Part shown: positions 1 to 10,204 of the stretch, in pieces | Layout of the letters: the number at the start of each line of letters is the position of its first letter | Position numbering within the stretch: position 1 is the stretch's first letter | Assembly (NCBI RefSeq): GCF_011035165.1 | Contig: NZ_CP047588.1 | Location: 310,001 to 374,000 of the forward strand | Reading direction: 5' to 3' | DNA length: 64,000 nt | From: Buchnera aphidicola (Uroleucon sonchi) | GTDB taxonomy: Bacteria > Pseudomonadota > Gammaproteobacteria > Enterobacterales > Enterobacteriaceae | Made by a program: the position numbers and the translations under genes | The notes under the pieces: model-generated | Seen by the model: the letters and a program-made list of their open reading frames with translations, nothing else | Databases searched by the model: none | Told to the model about the DNA's origin: nothing

Positions 1-2005
1 TTTCTAATGATTTTTCTAATGTCTGATTAGAAGATAAAATTTTTCCTTGTTTTAGTAAATTTACTGCATTATTTAATAATTCTATATATAAAGAAAAACC
101 TATTTTTTTTATATGACCACTTTGTTCTTGACCTAAAATTTCACCTACCCCTCTAATTTCAAGGTCTTGATTAGATAAAGAAAAACCACCACCAAAATTA
201 TCTACTGAAGAAATTGCGTCTAATCTTTTTTTTGCATCTGATGTGATAGTTTTAAAATTATTTACTAAAAATAAAGCATATGCTTGATGACTTGATCTAC
301 CAACACGTCCACGTAGTTGATGTAATTGAGATAATCCAAAATGATCTGAATTTTCAATAATAATTGTATTTGCTTGAGGTATATCAACGCCGCTTTCAAT
401 AATTGTAGTACATACTAAAACATGAAATTTATTATTATAAAATTCATTCATAACTTTTTTTAACTCAATATTATTCATTTGACCATGACCTATTTTAATG
501 CTTGCTTCAGGAATTAATATTGATAGTTTTTTAGCAATGTTGATAATATTTTGGACTTTATTATATATATAATAGATTTGCCCCCCTCTTGCAATTTCAC
601 GTAATATTGTTTTTCTAATCAATAAAGGATTATACTCTTGAATAAAAGTTTTAATAGCAAGTCTTGTAGATGGAGGGCTAGAAATAATAGATAAATCTTT
701 GATACCAGTGATAGCCATGTTTAAAGTACGGGGTATTGGTGTAGCTGTCAAAGTGAGAATATCAACATGAGAGTACATTTTTTTAATAATTTCTTTATGA
801 TTCACTCCAAATCTATGTTCTTCGTCAATAATTAATAATCCTAGATTGAACCATTGTATCTGTTTAAATAAAAGTTTATGAGTTCCTATTAAAATATTAA
901 TTTTTCCATTTTGAGATTCTTTAAAAATTATATTTTGTTCTTGTAATGTTTGAAATCTAGATAATATATTAATTATAAAAGAATAATTACGAAATCTATT
1001 TTTAAAATTTCTATAATGTTGTTGTGCTAATAAAGTAGTTGGCACCAAAACAACAACTTGTTTATGATTTAAAACAGATATAAACGATGCGCGCATTGCA
1101 ATTTCTGTTTTACCAAAACCAACATCACCACAAATTAAACGATCCATAGGGATAGATTTTGACATATCTTGTATTACGGATTGCATTACTTCATATTGAT
1201 CTTTTGTTATTTTAAATAAACAATCATTACAAAAATCTTGATATAATTTTACATCTATTCTAAAAGGATAACCTTTTTCTACGATTCTTTTTGCATAAAT
1301 TTTTAATAAATACGCTGCATGATCATAAATAATATTATTAATTTTATTTTTTTCTTTATACCATTCTTCACCTCCTAATTTATGAAGAGGAGCATGTTCT
1401 ATTGGGGACTCATTATAAGGTAATACAAGATGTAAAGATGATACTGGAACATATAATTTATCCCCTTCTGCATAAGAAATAATTAAATATTCTGATTTTA
1501 TATTAGCTGTTGTAATTGTAGTTAAACCTTGATATCGACCAATTCCATGTTCAATATGTATAATAGGATGATTTAAAATTAATTGAGATAAATTTACTGT
1601 TTGAAAAAGATTAATATTTTTTTTAATATCAGCATATTTATAATTATAAATTAATCCTGGCAATAAATCTTGCATACAAATAAATAAAATATTATTTTTT
1701 TTATCTAAAAAACTCTTTTGAATATTATCTATCATATAGAAATAATTAATATTTTTATTTATATTAAGAATATTTTTAATATATTTTGGATGTATATTAT
1801 ATTTTTTTAAAAATTTTAAAATATTGTTTAAATGTTCATTTTCAATTAAAGAAAAAATTATTTTTCCTGAAAAAGAAGAGTGATGAGACAGTAGTTTATT
1901 CAAATTATTTGAATAATTTATATTATTTAATAAATTTAATATTTTTTTATCTTTAAAATTAATATTATTTTTATTTTTTAATTCTTTTTTTTCTGTCATT
2001 TTCAT
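1..2005 (-). CDS. mfd: Mfd, transcription-repair coupling factor (3' end outside window)
   Basis: ATP-driven DNA translocase that removes RNA polymerase stalled at lesions. The frame is open without a stop from the ATG at 2005 to the window edge, about 668 codons. In order I see an RNA-polymerase-interaction domain (about residues 145-235, with IEHGIGRYQG), Walker A GDVGFGKTE (about 293), the DEEH box (about 393), TATPIPRT (about 419) and the helicase motif QLRGRVGRS (about 565). Only about 145 residues precede the interaction domain, against roughly 470 in E. coli, so the N-terminal UvrB-like module that recruits UvrA is missing. This shortening is typical of Buchnera Mfd. A second in-frame ATG lies two codons inside. 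Gene identity is secure; the exact start is not. Confidence 0.95.
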   Translation of the reverse strand, partial: MKMTEKKELKNKNNINFKDKKILNLLNNINYSNNLNKLLSHHSSFSGKIIFSLIENEHLNNILKFLKKYNIHPKYIKNILNINKNINYFYMIDNIQKSFLDKKNNILFICMQDLLPGLIYNYKYADIKKNINLFQTVNLSQLILNHPIIHIEHGIGRYQGLTTITTANIKSEYLIISYAEGDKLYVPVSSLHLVLPYNESPIEHAPLHKLGGEEWYKEKNKINNIIYDHAAYLLKIYAKRIVEKGYPFRIDVKLYQDFCNDCLFKITKDQYEVMQSVIQDMSKSIPMDRLICGDVGFGKTEIAMRASFISVLNHKQVVVLVPTTLLAQQHYRNFKNRFRNYSFIINILSRFQTLQEQNIIFKESQNGKINILIGTHKLLFKQIQWFNLGLLIIDEEHRFGVNHKEIIKKMYSHVDILTLTATPIPRTLNMAITGIKDLSIISSPPSTRLAIKTFIQEYNPLLIRKTILREIARGGQIYYIYNKVQNIINIAKKLSILIPEASIKIGHGQMNNIELKKVMNEFYNNKFHVLVCTTIIESGVDIPQANTIIIENSDHFGLSQLHQLRGRVGRSSHQAYALFLVNNFKTITSDAKKRLDAISSVDNFGGGFSLSNQDLEIRGVGEILGQEQSGHIKKIGFSLYIELLNNAVNLLKQGKILSSNQTLEKSLE

Positions 2006-2529
2006 AAAATATGATTGTTTGAAAAATAATTATTAATTTTTAATAAATTATTTAATTGTTAATAAATTTTAATACATATTAAATTAAAATAATATTTTAT
2101 ATATCTTATTTAATATATAATTATTAGCATGAATTTTAATTTTTTTTTAACATAATTTAAAATATATTTTTTAAAAAAATTATTATTAAATAATATTAGT
2201 TTTAAATATATTAAATAATAATATTTAATAATAGTAAAATAATTAAAATCGCATTATTAATATTTAAATATGAAATTATTTTAAATAAAATAATAGTTAA
2301 TCAAATATATATCATTAACATTATATTTTAGAATATATAAATATGTTTTAAAATTTTATTTTTTTACAGTATAAATATTTATTGTGTAATAATTAGTAAT
2401 ATGATTGAAAATCAAACAATATAATTTTTTATTAATTTTAATATATAAATATATATAAGATCAAAAATGTTATTTATATTAAATAAAAATTTAACAAATA
2501 AAAATTATTAATTTAAAGATTGAATTGAA
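2006..2529. other. Divergent intergenic region mfd/lolC
   Basis: These 524 bases are almost pure A+T with short homopolymers and no open frame that resembles a protein. The region must hold the promoters of mfd (minus) and the lol operon (plus), but I could not pick a convincing -35/-10 pair. It may be the eroded remains of lost genes; nothing recognisable is left. Confidence 0.5.
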
Positions 2530-3729
2530 ATGTATACACCTATATATCTTTTTATTGCTATACGTTATTTATGGAATATGCATTTAACTAATTTTAAAAA
2601 AATTTTTATGATTTTATCCATTACTAGTATTATGATTAGTACAGTTGCAATTATTGTTACAATATCTATGATTAATGGATCTGAGCATGATTTTAAAAAA
2701 AATATTATGTCTTTTGTTCCTCATTTAATTATTACTAATCATGATCAATATGTTAGAATATCAGATTTTCCTAAAAAAATTTTACAAATCAATAACGTTG
2801 AAACAGTTTCTAATTTGATTAGTAAAGAAGTTATTGCACAAAGTAAAAATAATATTTCTATGGCAGAAATTATTGGTATTGATGCAACAAATAATTATAA
2901 TATAAAAAATTACAATCAAAAAAATATTCTAAAAATACTAAAATCAGGACAATATAATATAATTATTGGAGCTCAATTAGCGAAAAAACTGAATGTATGT
3001 ATTGGTGATACAATTAATTTAATTTTATTATCTGACAAAAAAAATAATTTTTCAGGAAAAATTTTTAATCAACATATATTTAAAATAATTAATATTTTTT
3101 CTACAAATAATGAAATTGATTATTATCAAATAATTATGAATAAACAAGATAGTTTAAATTTTTTAGATTATTCTAAGAATTATATTAGCGGTTGGAGAAT
3201 ATGGTTGTATGATCCATTGCATTTAAATTTAAACACATTTAAAAAAATTACAAATCAATTCATATTATTAGATTGGAAATTACAAAAAGGTGAATTATTT
3301 AAAGCAATGAAAATTGAAAAATATATTATGTTTTTTTTGTTTTTTTTAATATTAATTATATCGATTTTAAATATTTTCATTAATTTAACTACATATATAG
3401 CAGAAAATCAATGTGTTATTGCTATTTTACAGACACAAGGATTATCTAACTGGAAAATTATGTTAACATTCATTATATTTGGTTCAAGTAATGTTATTAT
3501 TGGCAGTACTTTAGGAACAATTATTGCAATGGCATTAATAATACAAAGTAATTTTTTGAAATATTGTATTAATTATTTCGTTCATGAAAGTAATATATCA
3601 TTAATTTTCGTACCCTATCAAATTTTATTAATTAATATCGCATCTATATTATTTGCTATTTTTGCAACATTATACCCTTCTTGGAGGGCTATTCAATCAA
3701 AACCTGCTCAAGTATTAAATAATGAATAA
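2530..3729 (+). CDS. lolC: LolC, lipoprotein-releasing ABC transporter permease
   Basis: Inner-membrane subunit of LolCDE, which extracts outer-membrane lipoproteins and hands them to LolA. The protein has 399 residues, the same as E. coli LolC. It shows an N-terminal membrane segment (about 24-48), a large periplasmic domain (about 49-255) and three C-terminal membrane segments (about 258-285, 305-335, 360-385), the MacB/FtsX-type layout. The C-terminal YPSWRAIQSKPAQVL matches the conserved end of the family (YPSWRA). The last eight bases overlap the start of lolD, indicating translational coupling. It is the first gene of the lolC-lolD-lolE operon. Confidence 0.93.
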   Translation: MYTPIYLFIAIRYLWNMHLTNFKKIFMILSITSIMISTVAIIVTISMINGSEHDFKKNIMSFVPHLIITNHDQYVRISDFPKKILQINNVETVSNLISKEVIAQSKNNISMAEIIGIDATNNYNIKNYNQKNILKILKSGQYNIIIGAQLAKKLNVCIGDTINLILLSDKKNNFSGKIFNQHIFKIINIFSTNNEIDYYQIIMNKQDSLNFLDYSKNYISGWRIWLYDPLHLNLNTFKKITNQFILLDWKLQKGELFKAMKIEKYIMFFLFFLILIISILNIFINLTTYIAENQCVIAILQTQGLSNWKIMLTFIIFGSSNVIIGSTLGTIIAMALIIQSNFLKYCINYFVHESNISLIFVPYQILLINIASILFAIFATLYPSWRAIQSKPAQVLNNE

Positions 3730-4408
3730 TATTATTATAGAATGTACACAATTAAGCAAGTCTTATAAAGATGGAGATATCAATTATGATATTTTAAGAA
3801 ATATATCATTTCAATTAAAAAAAGGAGATATAGCAGGAATTATTGGTGAATCTGGTTCAGGAAAAACTACTTTTTTACATGTATTGTCGAGTTTAGATTC
3901 GCCAACTTCTGGAAGAGTCTCATTTAATGGCAAATCATTTGATTCTATGACATCTAATGAAATTTCACAATTTAGAAATAAAAAATTAGGTTTTATTTAT
4001 CAATTTCATCATTTAATGTTAGATTTTAGTGTATTAGAAAACGTTGCTATGCCACTGTTAATTAATAATAAAAATATTAAAAAATCTAAAGAAATAGCAT
4101 ATAATATGCTCCAAAAGGTTAAATTAGAAAATAAAATAAAAAAATATCCATCTGAAATTTCTGGAGGTGAAAGACAACGTGTTGCTATTGCAAGAGCTTT
4201 TGTAAATAAACCAGATTTAATAATAGCAGATGAACCAACTGGAAATTTAGATAAATATCATATTGATGTAATTTTAAATCTCATATGCGAATTTAATGTT
4301 AAATTTAACACTTCTTTTATTATTGTTACACATGACTATAATGTAATAAAAAAAATTCCTTTTTTATTTCATATGAAAAATGGAAAATTATTCAACCATG
4401 AAAATTAA
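3722..4408 (+). CDS. lolD: LolD, lipoprotein-releasing ABC transporter ATPase
   Basis: ATP-binding subunit that powers LolCDE. The 228 residues (E. coli about 233) carry Walker A GESGSGKT, a Q-loop (IYQFHHLM), the signature [13 protein letters not shown], Walker [13 protein letters not shown] and the switch histidine in IVTHD. The LDF-like stretch [15 protein letters not shown] after the Q-loop is typical of LolD and MacB-type ATPases that bind the cytoplasmic helices of LolC/LolE. It starts inside the end of lolC and is followed 15 bases later by lolE. All catalytic motifs are intact. Confidence 0.95.
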   Translation: MNNIIIECTQLSKSYKDGDINYDILRNISFQLKKGDIAGIIGESGSGKTTFLHVLSSLDSPTSGRVSFNGKSFDSMTSNEISQFRNKKLGFIYQFHHLMLDFSVLENVAMPLLINNKNIKKSKEIAYNMLQKVKLENKIKKYPSEISGGERQRVAIARAFVNKPDLIIADEPTGNLDKYHIDVILNLICEFNVKFNTSFIIVTHDYNVIKKIPFLFHMKNGKLFNHEN

Positions 4409-4423
4409 AAAGGGGGGATTAAT

Positions 4424-5655
4424 TTGATAAATTATTTGCCTTTTTTAATTGCAAAAATAATGTATTTTAAAGAAAAAAAAAATTATACAATATTTTTTAT
4501 TACTATTTTATCTAGAATAGGTATATGTATTAGTGTATTTGCACTAATTATGAGTTTTAGCGCATTAAATGGTTTCCAAAAATTACTTAATCAAACAATC
4601 TTATCAACTATACCTCATGCCATTATAAAACTAACCAATCAATCTAGTTTAAATTGGCAAGATATAATAAGAAAATTAAATGCAATCCCAGAAATTTCTT
4701 ATTCTGAACCATATGTTTTAACTAGCGGATTACTTACTGTCCATAAAAAAATTAAAACAATTGAAATTAAAAGTTTTAGTCATATGAAATATTTAAAAAA
4801 AAGTTTTGTTTTTTCAGAAAAGAATAATATTTTTTTTAAAAAAAAAACATAAATGAAATTGTTATTTCATCTTATTTATCAAATAAGCTATCAATTCGAA
4901 TTGGAGATTCAATTCATTTAATATTTTTAAATAACGAGAATTATAACTTTAATATTAAAAATTTTTCTTTTAAAGTTATCAAAATATTTAAATCTAATGG
5001 AATATTAGATTCGAACATTGTATATATTCCTTTTAATTTTTTTGAAAAATTTTTTAAAATCAATAATAAAATTGATAGTATTGAATTACATATACATGAT
5101 CCATTCAATGTAAATATGATTATTCAAAAAATTATAACACAAATACGCACTCCTCTACTTGTATATACCTGGATCAATAATTATCAATCTATATATCATG
5201 ATATTCGTAAAATTAAAACAATTGTTTATATCATTCTTTCATTACTAGTGATAATTTCTTGTTTTAGTGTTGCATCAATTTCTTTAATGACTATATCTAA
5301 AAAAATACAAGATATTGCTATTTTACGTAGTATGGGTGCTAGTAAATCAACTATTCAACTAATTTTTTTATGTTACGGTTTACGTTCTATTTTTATAGGA
5401 ATGTTGATAGGTTTATTATTAGGAATAACAGTTATTTTAAATAGCAAAAAAATAATGTTGTTTTTAGAAAAAAATTTTCCAGAAAATATTTTGTTAAATA
5501 ATATTTATTACAATCATTTCTTGCTTTTAGAAATAAATTTATTAGATATAATTATTATTTTTAGTAGTATTATAATCATAGGTATTTCAACAAATTGGTA
5601 TCCAGCATATTATGCTTCAAAAATTAATCCTAGTAAAATACTAAAAAAATATTAA
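4424..5655 (+). CDS. lolE: LolE, lipoprotein-releasing permease, frameshifted at a poly(A) tract
   Basis: Second permease of LolCDE. It starts at a TTG behind a strong ribosome site (GGGGGG at 4412-4417). The first frame (4424-4852, 142 residues) matches the LolE N-terminus (membrane segment, then SALNGF) and stops just after a run of ten A at 4838-4847. A second frame, one base back, continues without a stop from the tract to 5655 and holds the rest of the periplasmic domain (for example LSIRIGD) and the C-terminal membrane segments, ending in NWYPAYYASKINPSKIL. With one extra A the gene encodes 410 residues (E. coli 414). No other lesion is seen, which suggests recent inactivation, rescue by slippage at the A tract, or a sequencing error. 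LolC and LolD are intact, so the complex should need LolE. Confidence 0.88.
4838..4847 (+). repeat. A10 homopolymer in lolE, frameshift site
   Basis: Run of ten A preceded by eight T. In the upstream frame a TAA follows at 4850-4852; in the frame one base back the LolE sequence continues. Eleven A would restore the frame. Confidence 0.9.
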
Positions 5656-5686
5656 TTATGTATATTATACAAGACAATTTTTTTAA

Positions 5687-6703
<1,017 letters not shown>

Positions 6704-6746
6704 TTATGCTTATTTTTTAAAAGAATATATTATTTTAAAGTTTAAC

Positions 6747-6778
6747 ATGCAGTATTAAGATTTAACTTAATACTGCAT
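6747..6778. terminator. Bidirectional terminator gapA/fldA
   Basis: A 13-bp perfect inverted repeat (arms 6747-6759 and 6766-6778, ATGCAGTATTAAG) with a six-base loop, followed by a T run at 6785-6790. It lies between convergent gapA and fldA, so it may serve both. Confidence 0.75.
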
Positions 6779-6955
6779 AAAAATTTTTTAAAATATTTAT
6801 ATTATTAATAGTAAATATTACACACGAATTCAAGATAACTTAATTAAATAATATAACTTTATTTAAAAAATATTAGTTTATATAATGTAATGAATGTATA
6901 TAAATAATTAATTTTAAAAATATTATTTAAAAATCAAAATTTTATTTAAATTAAT

Positions 6956-7465
6956 TTAAGAAAAATGAGGGAGAATTAATTTTAACCATTCTTTAATTCT
7001 AACTTTAGTTTGTTCTGGCTGTCGATCTTCGTCTAAAATTAATCCAACAAAATACTCTTTATTCAACAAAGCTTTAGATTGTTCAAAACAATATCCCTGT
7101 GTAGGCCATTTACCAATTATTTTTCCATGATTCTTCTTTATAATTTTATAAATTAAACTTATAGCATCACAAAAATATTCACTATAATCTTCTTGATCAC
7201 CACATCCAAATAGCGCAACTGTTTTATTTGAAAAGTTAATTTTTTTTAAAATTGGTAAAAAATCATCCCAATCACATTGAGCTTCTCCATAATACCAAGT
7301 AGGAATACCTAGTATTAAAAATGTAAATTTTTCAATATCTTGTTTTGAAGATTCATTAATATCATGTAATATAGCAATATCATTACCTATATATTTTTGA
7401 ATTAATTTAGCTATTTTTTCTGTGTTTCCAGTATCGCTTCCAAAGAAAATACCTATTTTTTTCAT
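6956..7465 (-). CDS. fldA: FldA, flavodoxin I
   Basis: Small FMN-binding electron carrier. In enterobacteria it delivers electrons from flavodoxin reductase to iron-sulfur enzymes such as IspG/IspH, MiaB and biotin synthase. The 169 residues (E. coli 176) begin with the FMN phosphate loop [12 protein letters not shown] (residues 9-20). The aromatic flanks of the flavin are seen in [12 protein letters not shown] (about 56-67) and [16 protein letters not shown] (about 90-105), typical of long-chain flavodoxins. It stands alone on the minus strand; fur, its E. coli neighbour, is absent here. Confidence 0.95.
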   Translation of the reverse strand: MKKIGIFFGSDTGNTEKIAKLIQKYIGNDIAILHDINESSKQDIEKFTFLILGIPTWYYGEAQCDWDDFLPILKKINFSNKTVALFGCGDQEDYSEYFCDAISLIYKIIKKNHGKIIGKWPTQGYCFEQSKALLNKEYFVGLILDEDRQPEQTKVRIKEWLKLILPHFS

Positions 7466-7894
7466 TATAATATCCTGTAATAAAATATATTTTTAAAATA
7501 TATAGTCTATTCGTAAAGCTTTTATAATAAAAAATTATATGCATGAAATAATTTTAATTTAAAAATAATTAGTAGAATAAATAATATTTATATTATCAAA
7601 AAATTAATATTAAAATGCATATAAATAATTAATCTTAATCATAAATATTCGTTGAATATATTATAAATTAAAACAATAAATTGTTACTCGATTTTTTTCT
7701 ATTTTCTCTATATGATATTTATTAAATTGTGAATGATCGACCGATGTTATTATCTTACAGTAATAATAAACTTAATTGTATAATTGAAAATTTAAATTTC
7801 AAATAATTAAAATTTTAAAAAACAATTTTTTATATTTTTTTAAAAATATAAAATTTTTTAAAAAAATAATAAATATTTAACATATATAAACTTT
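7466..7894. other. Divergent intergenic region fldA/phrB
   Basis: 429 bases of A+T-rich DNA with a slightly more complex stretch around 7680-7775. No open frame, tRNA or strong hairpin was found. It presumably contains the fldA and phrB promoters. Confidence 0.5.
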
Positions 7895-9334
7895 ATGAAA
7901 AAAAATTTAATGTGGTTTCGTAATGATCTGCGTGTACACGATAATATAGCTTTATATGAGGCTTGCAAATCTAATGAAGACCAAGTGTTAAGTTTATTTA
8001 TAGCCACTCCTGATCAATGGAATAATCACAATATGTCTGATCAAAAAAGATCTTTCATATATTGTCATTTAGAATCGTTAAAAAGAGAATTATTTCAATT
8101 AAATATTATTTTACATTATTATGAATCTACTGATTTTTTAAATTCAGTAAAATATTTGATATATTTCTGTCAATATCATAAAATTAATAATTTGTTTTAT
8201 AATTATGAATATGCAATTAATGAGCGTAAACGAGATTGTTTAGCAAAAAAAAAACTTTCTCAAAAAGGATTCATTGTAAAAGGTTTTCATGATCAACTGT
8301 TAGTTTCAAATAATATTATCAAAAATAAAAATAATAACACATATAAAATATTTTCTTATTTTAAGAAAAAAATTATTAAAACTTTATATCAAAATAAACA
8401 AATTAATTTACTAATTCCATCTCAACGAATAGTCAAAAAAAATATTTTTTTTCATTCTTTACCTTCAAAAAATTTAATTATAAATTTTAATAAAAATATT
8501 TTTCCTATCGGAGAAACAAAAGCAATTGATCGTTTAAAAAATTTTTGCGCTTATCAAGTAAATCAATACGCTTTAAAAAAACAATTATCTTTTATAGATA
8601 ATACTAGTATGTTATCTCCATATTTATCTTCTGGAATAATATCATCGCGACATTGTTTAAGTATGTTACAACAAATGCAAAATAAAGAATCATTTGGAAA
8701 TATTCTTCATTCTGCTTGGTTTAACCAAATATTATGGCGTGAATTTTATTATCATTTATTAATTGGTTATCCTAAAATTAGTAAATCTCAAGCATTAATA
8801 CAATGGGAAAAAAAAATTGATTGGATAGATAACATAAAATATTTTAATGCTTGGAAAGAAGGTAATACAGGTTTTCCTATTGTAGATGCAGGTATGAGAC
8901 AACTAAACGAATTAGGTTGGATGCATAATAGATTAAGAATGATTACAGCTAGTTTTTTAGTAAAAAATCTTTTAATTGATTGGAGACAAGGAGAAAAATA
9001 TTTTATGTCTCATTTAATTGATGGCGATGTAGCATTAAATAGTGGAGGATGGCAATGGTCAGCATCAATTGGTTGTGATTTTGTGCCTTATACAAGGTTT
9101 TTCAATCCATTGCGTCAATCAAAATTATTTGATATATCTGGTGACTTTATTAAAAAATTTATCCCAGAGTTAAAACAAGTTCCTAGTCAATATATTCATG
9201 AACCACATAAGTGGTCTAAAATAACACGGTCTAAATTAGATTATCCTGATCCTATTGTTGATTATAATATTAGTAGAAAAAAATTTTTGTTAATGTTTCA
9301 AAAAATAAAATCACAATATAATAATGAGGTTTAA
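7895..9334 (+). CDS. phrB: Deoxyribodipyrimidine photolyase
   Basis: Light-driven repair of cyclobutane pyrimidine dimers. The 479 residues (E. coli 472) start with the antenna-domain motif WFRNDLRVHDN. The C-terminal FAD domain carries NQILWREFYYH (about 274-284), TGFPIVDAGMRQL, GWMHNRLRM and DGDVALNSGGWQWSAS, which line the FAD and substrate pockets of class I photolyases. No lesion is seen. It is four bases upstream of ybgI, the E. coli neighbour order being phrB-ybgH-ybgI. That a bacterium living inside aphid cells keeps an intact photolyase is striking but known for Buchnera. Confidence 0.95.
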   Translation: MKKNLMWFRNDLRVHDNIALYEACKSNEDQVLSLFIATPDQWNNHNMSDQKRSFIYCHLESLKRELFQLNIILHYYESTDFLNSVKYLIYFCQYHKINNLFYNYEYAINERKRDCLAKKKLSQKGFIVKGFHDQLLVSNNIIKNKNNNTYKIFSYFKKKIIKTLYQNKQINLLIPSQRIVKKNIFFHSLPSKNLIINFNKNIFPIGETKAIDRLKNFCAYQVNQYALKKQLSFIDNTSMLSPYLSSGIISSRHCLSMLQQMQNKESFGNILHSAWFNQILWREFYYHLLIGYPKISKSQALIQWEKKIDWIDNIKYFNAWKEGNTGFPIVDAGMRQLNELGWMHNRLRMITASFLVKNLLIDWRQGEKYFMSHLIDGDVALNSGGWQWSASIGCDFVPYTRFFNPLRQSKLFDISGDFIKKFIPELKQVPSQYIHEPHKWSKITRSKLDYPDPIVDYNISRKKFLLMFQKIKSQYNNEV

Positions 9335-9337
9335 AAA

Positions 9338-10081
9338 ATGAATAATTTTGATTTAGAAAAGCTTATTAATGAAAAATTATCATCTCATCAATTCGATGAT
9401 ATTGTTCCTAACGGTTTGCAAATTGAAGGTAGATCAACAGTTAAAAAAATTATTACAGGAGTTACTGCTTGTCAAGATTTATTAAACAAAGCATTATATT
9501 ATAATGTTGATGCGATAATTGTCCATCACGGTTATTTTTGGAAAAATGAATCTAGATATATACATAATATGCAAAAAGAAAGATTAAAAACTATATTAAT
9601 AAATGATATTAATTTGTATAGTTGGCATTTACCATTAGATGCTCATAAAAAGCTAGGAAATAACGCACAAATTGCTAAAAAATTAAATATTTCTATTAAA
9701 GGTAATATTTTACCATACGTTTTTTGGGGCACAATGGATAATAAAATTACAAGTGATGAACTGGTAGAACGAATAAAAAATAAATTTCAAATTACACCAA
9801 TACATTTATATCAAAATGCTCCTTCATATATTCATCGTATTGCTTGGTGTAGCGGTCGAGGCCAAAATTTTATTAAACAAGCATATAAATTAGGAATTGA
9901 TGCATTTTTAACTGGTGAAATTTCCGAAGAAACTATGCACATTGCTAAAGAATTAGGTATACATTTTTTTTCTTTAGGACATCATATTACAGAAAAAGAT
10001 GGTATTAAATCATTGGGAAATTGGTTAAAAGCAAAATATCATCTTGATGTTCAATTTGTTAATATTCATAATCCTGCATAA
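9338..10081 (+). CDS. ybgI: YbgI, NIF3/DUF34-family dinuclear metal protein
   Basis: Member of the NIF3-like family (annotated as GTP cyclohydrolase 1 type 2 homolog); the physiological role is not settled. The 247 residues equal the E. coli length. Metal ligands are recognisable: the paired histidines in VHHGYFW (about 62-63), the aspartate in LPLDAHKKLGNN (about 96-107) and the histidine and glutamate in GHHITEKDG (about 213-221). It lies four bases after phrB with the start overlapping the likely co-transcript, as in E. coli where the two genes are close. Confidence 0.9.
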   Translation: MNNFDLEKLINEKLSSHQFDDIVPNGLQIEGRSTVKKIITGVTACQDLLNKALYYNVDAIIVHHGYFWKNESRYIHNMQKERLKTILINDINLYSWHLPLDAHKKLGNNAQIAKKLNISIKGNILPYVFWGTMDNKITSDELVERIKNKFQITPIHLYQNAPSYIHRIAWCSGRGQNFIKQAYKLGIDAFLTGEISEETMHIAKELGIHFFSLGHHITEKDGIKSLGNWLKAKYHLDVQFVNIHNPA

Positions 10082-10204
10082 TGTTTGTAATTATAAATAT
10101 AATTTATAATTATTTAATAATTAAAATATTTGACAATTTTAATAAATATTTTTGTATTCAAAATACCCATAACATTGAATCTATAAACTTTTTAATAAAA
10201 TATT

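Noticed and set aside
2006..2529. Possible replication origin or regulatory array suggested by very high A+T
   Set aside because: No repeated DnaA-box-like elements were seen, and similar composition occurs in most gaps of this genome.
4424..5655. Two separate short genes (4424-4852 and 5116-5655) of unknown function
   Set aside because: Sequence between them, read one base back from the A10 tract, is open and aligns with LolE, so they are one gene with a single frameshift.
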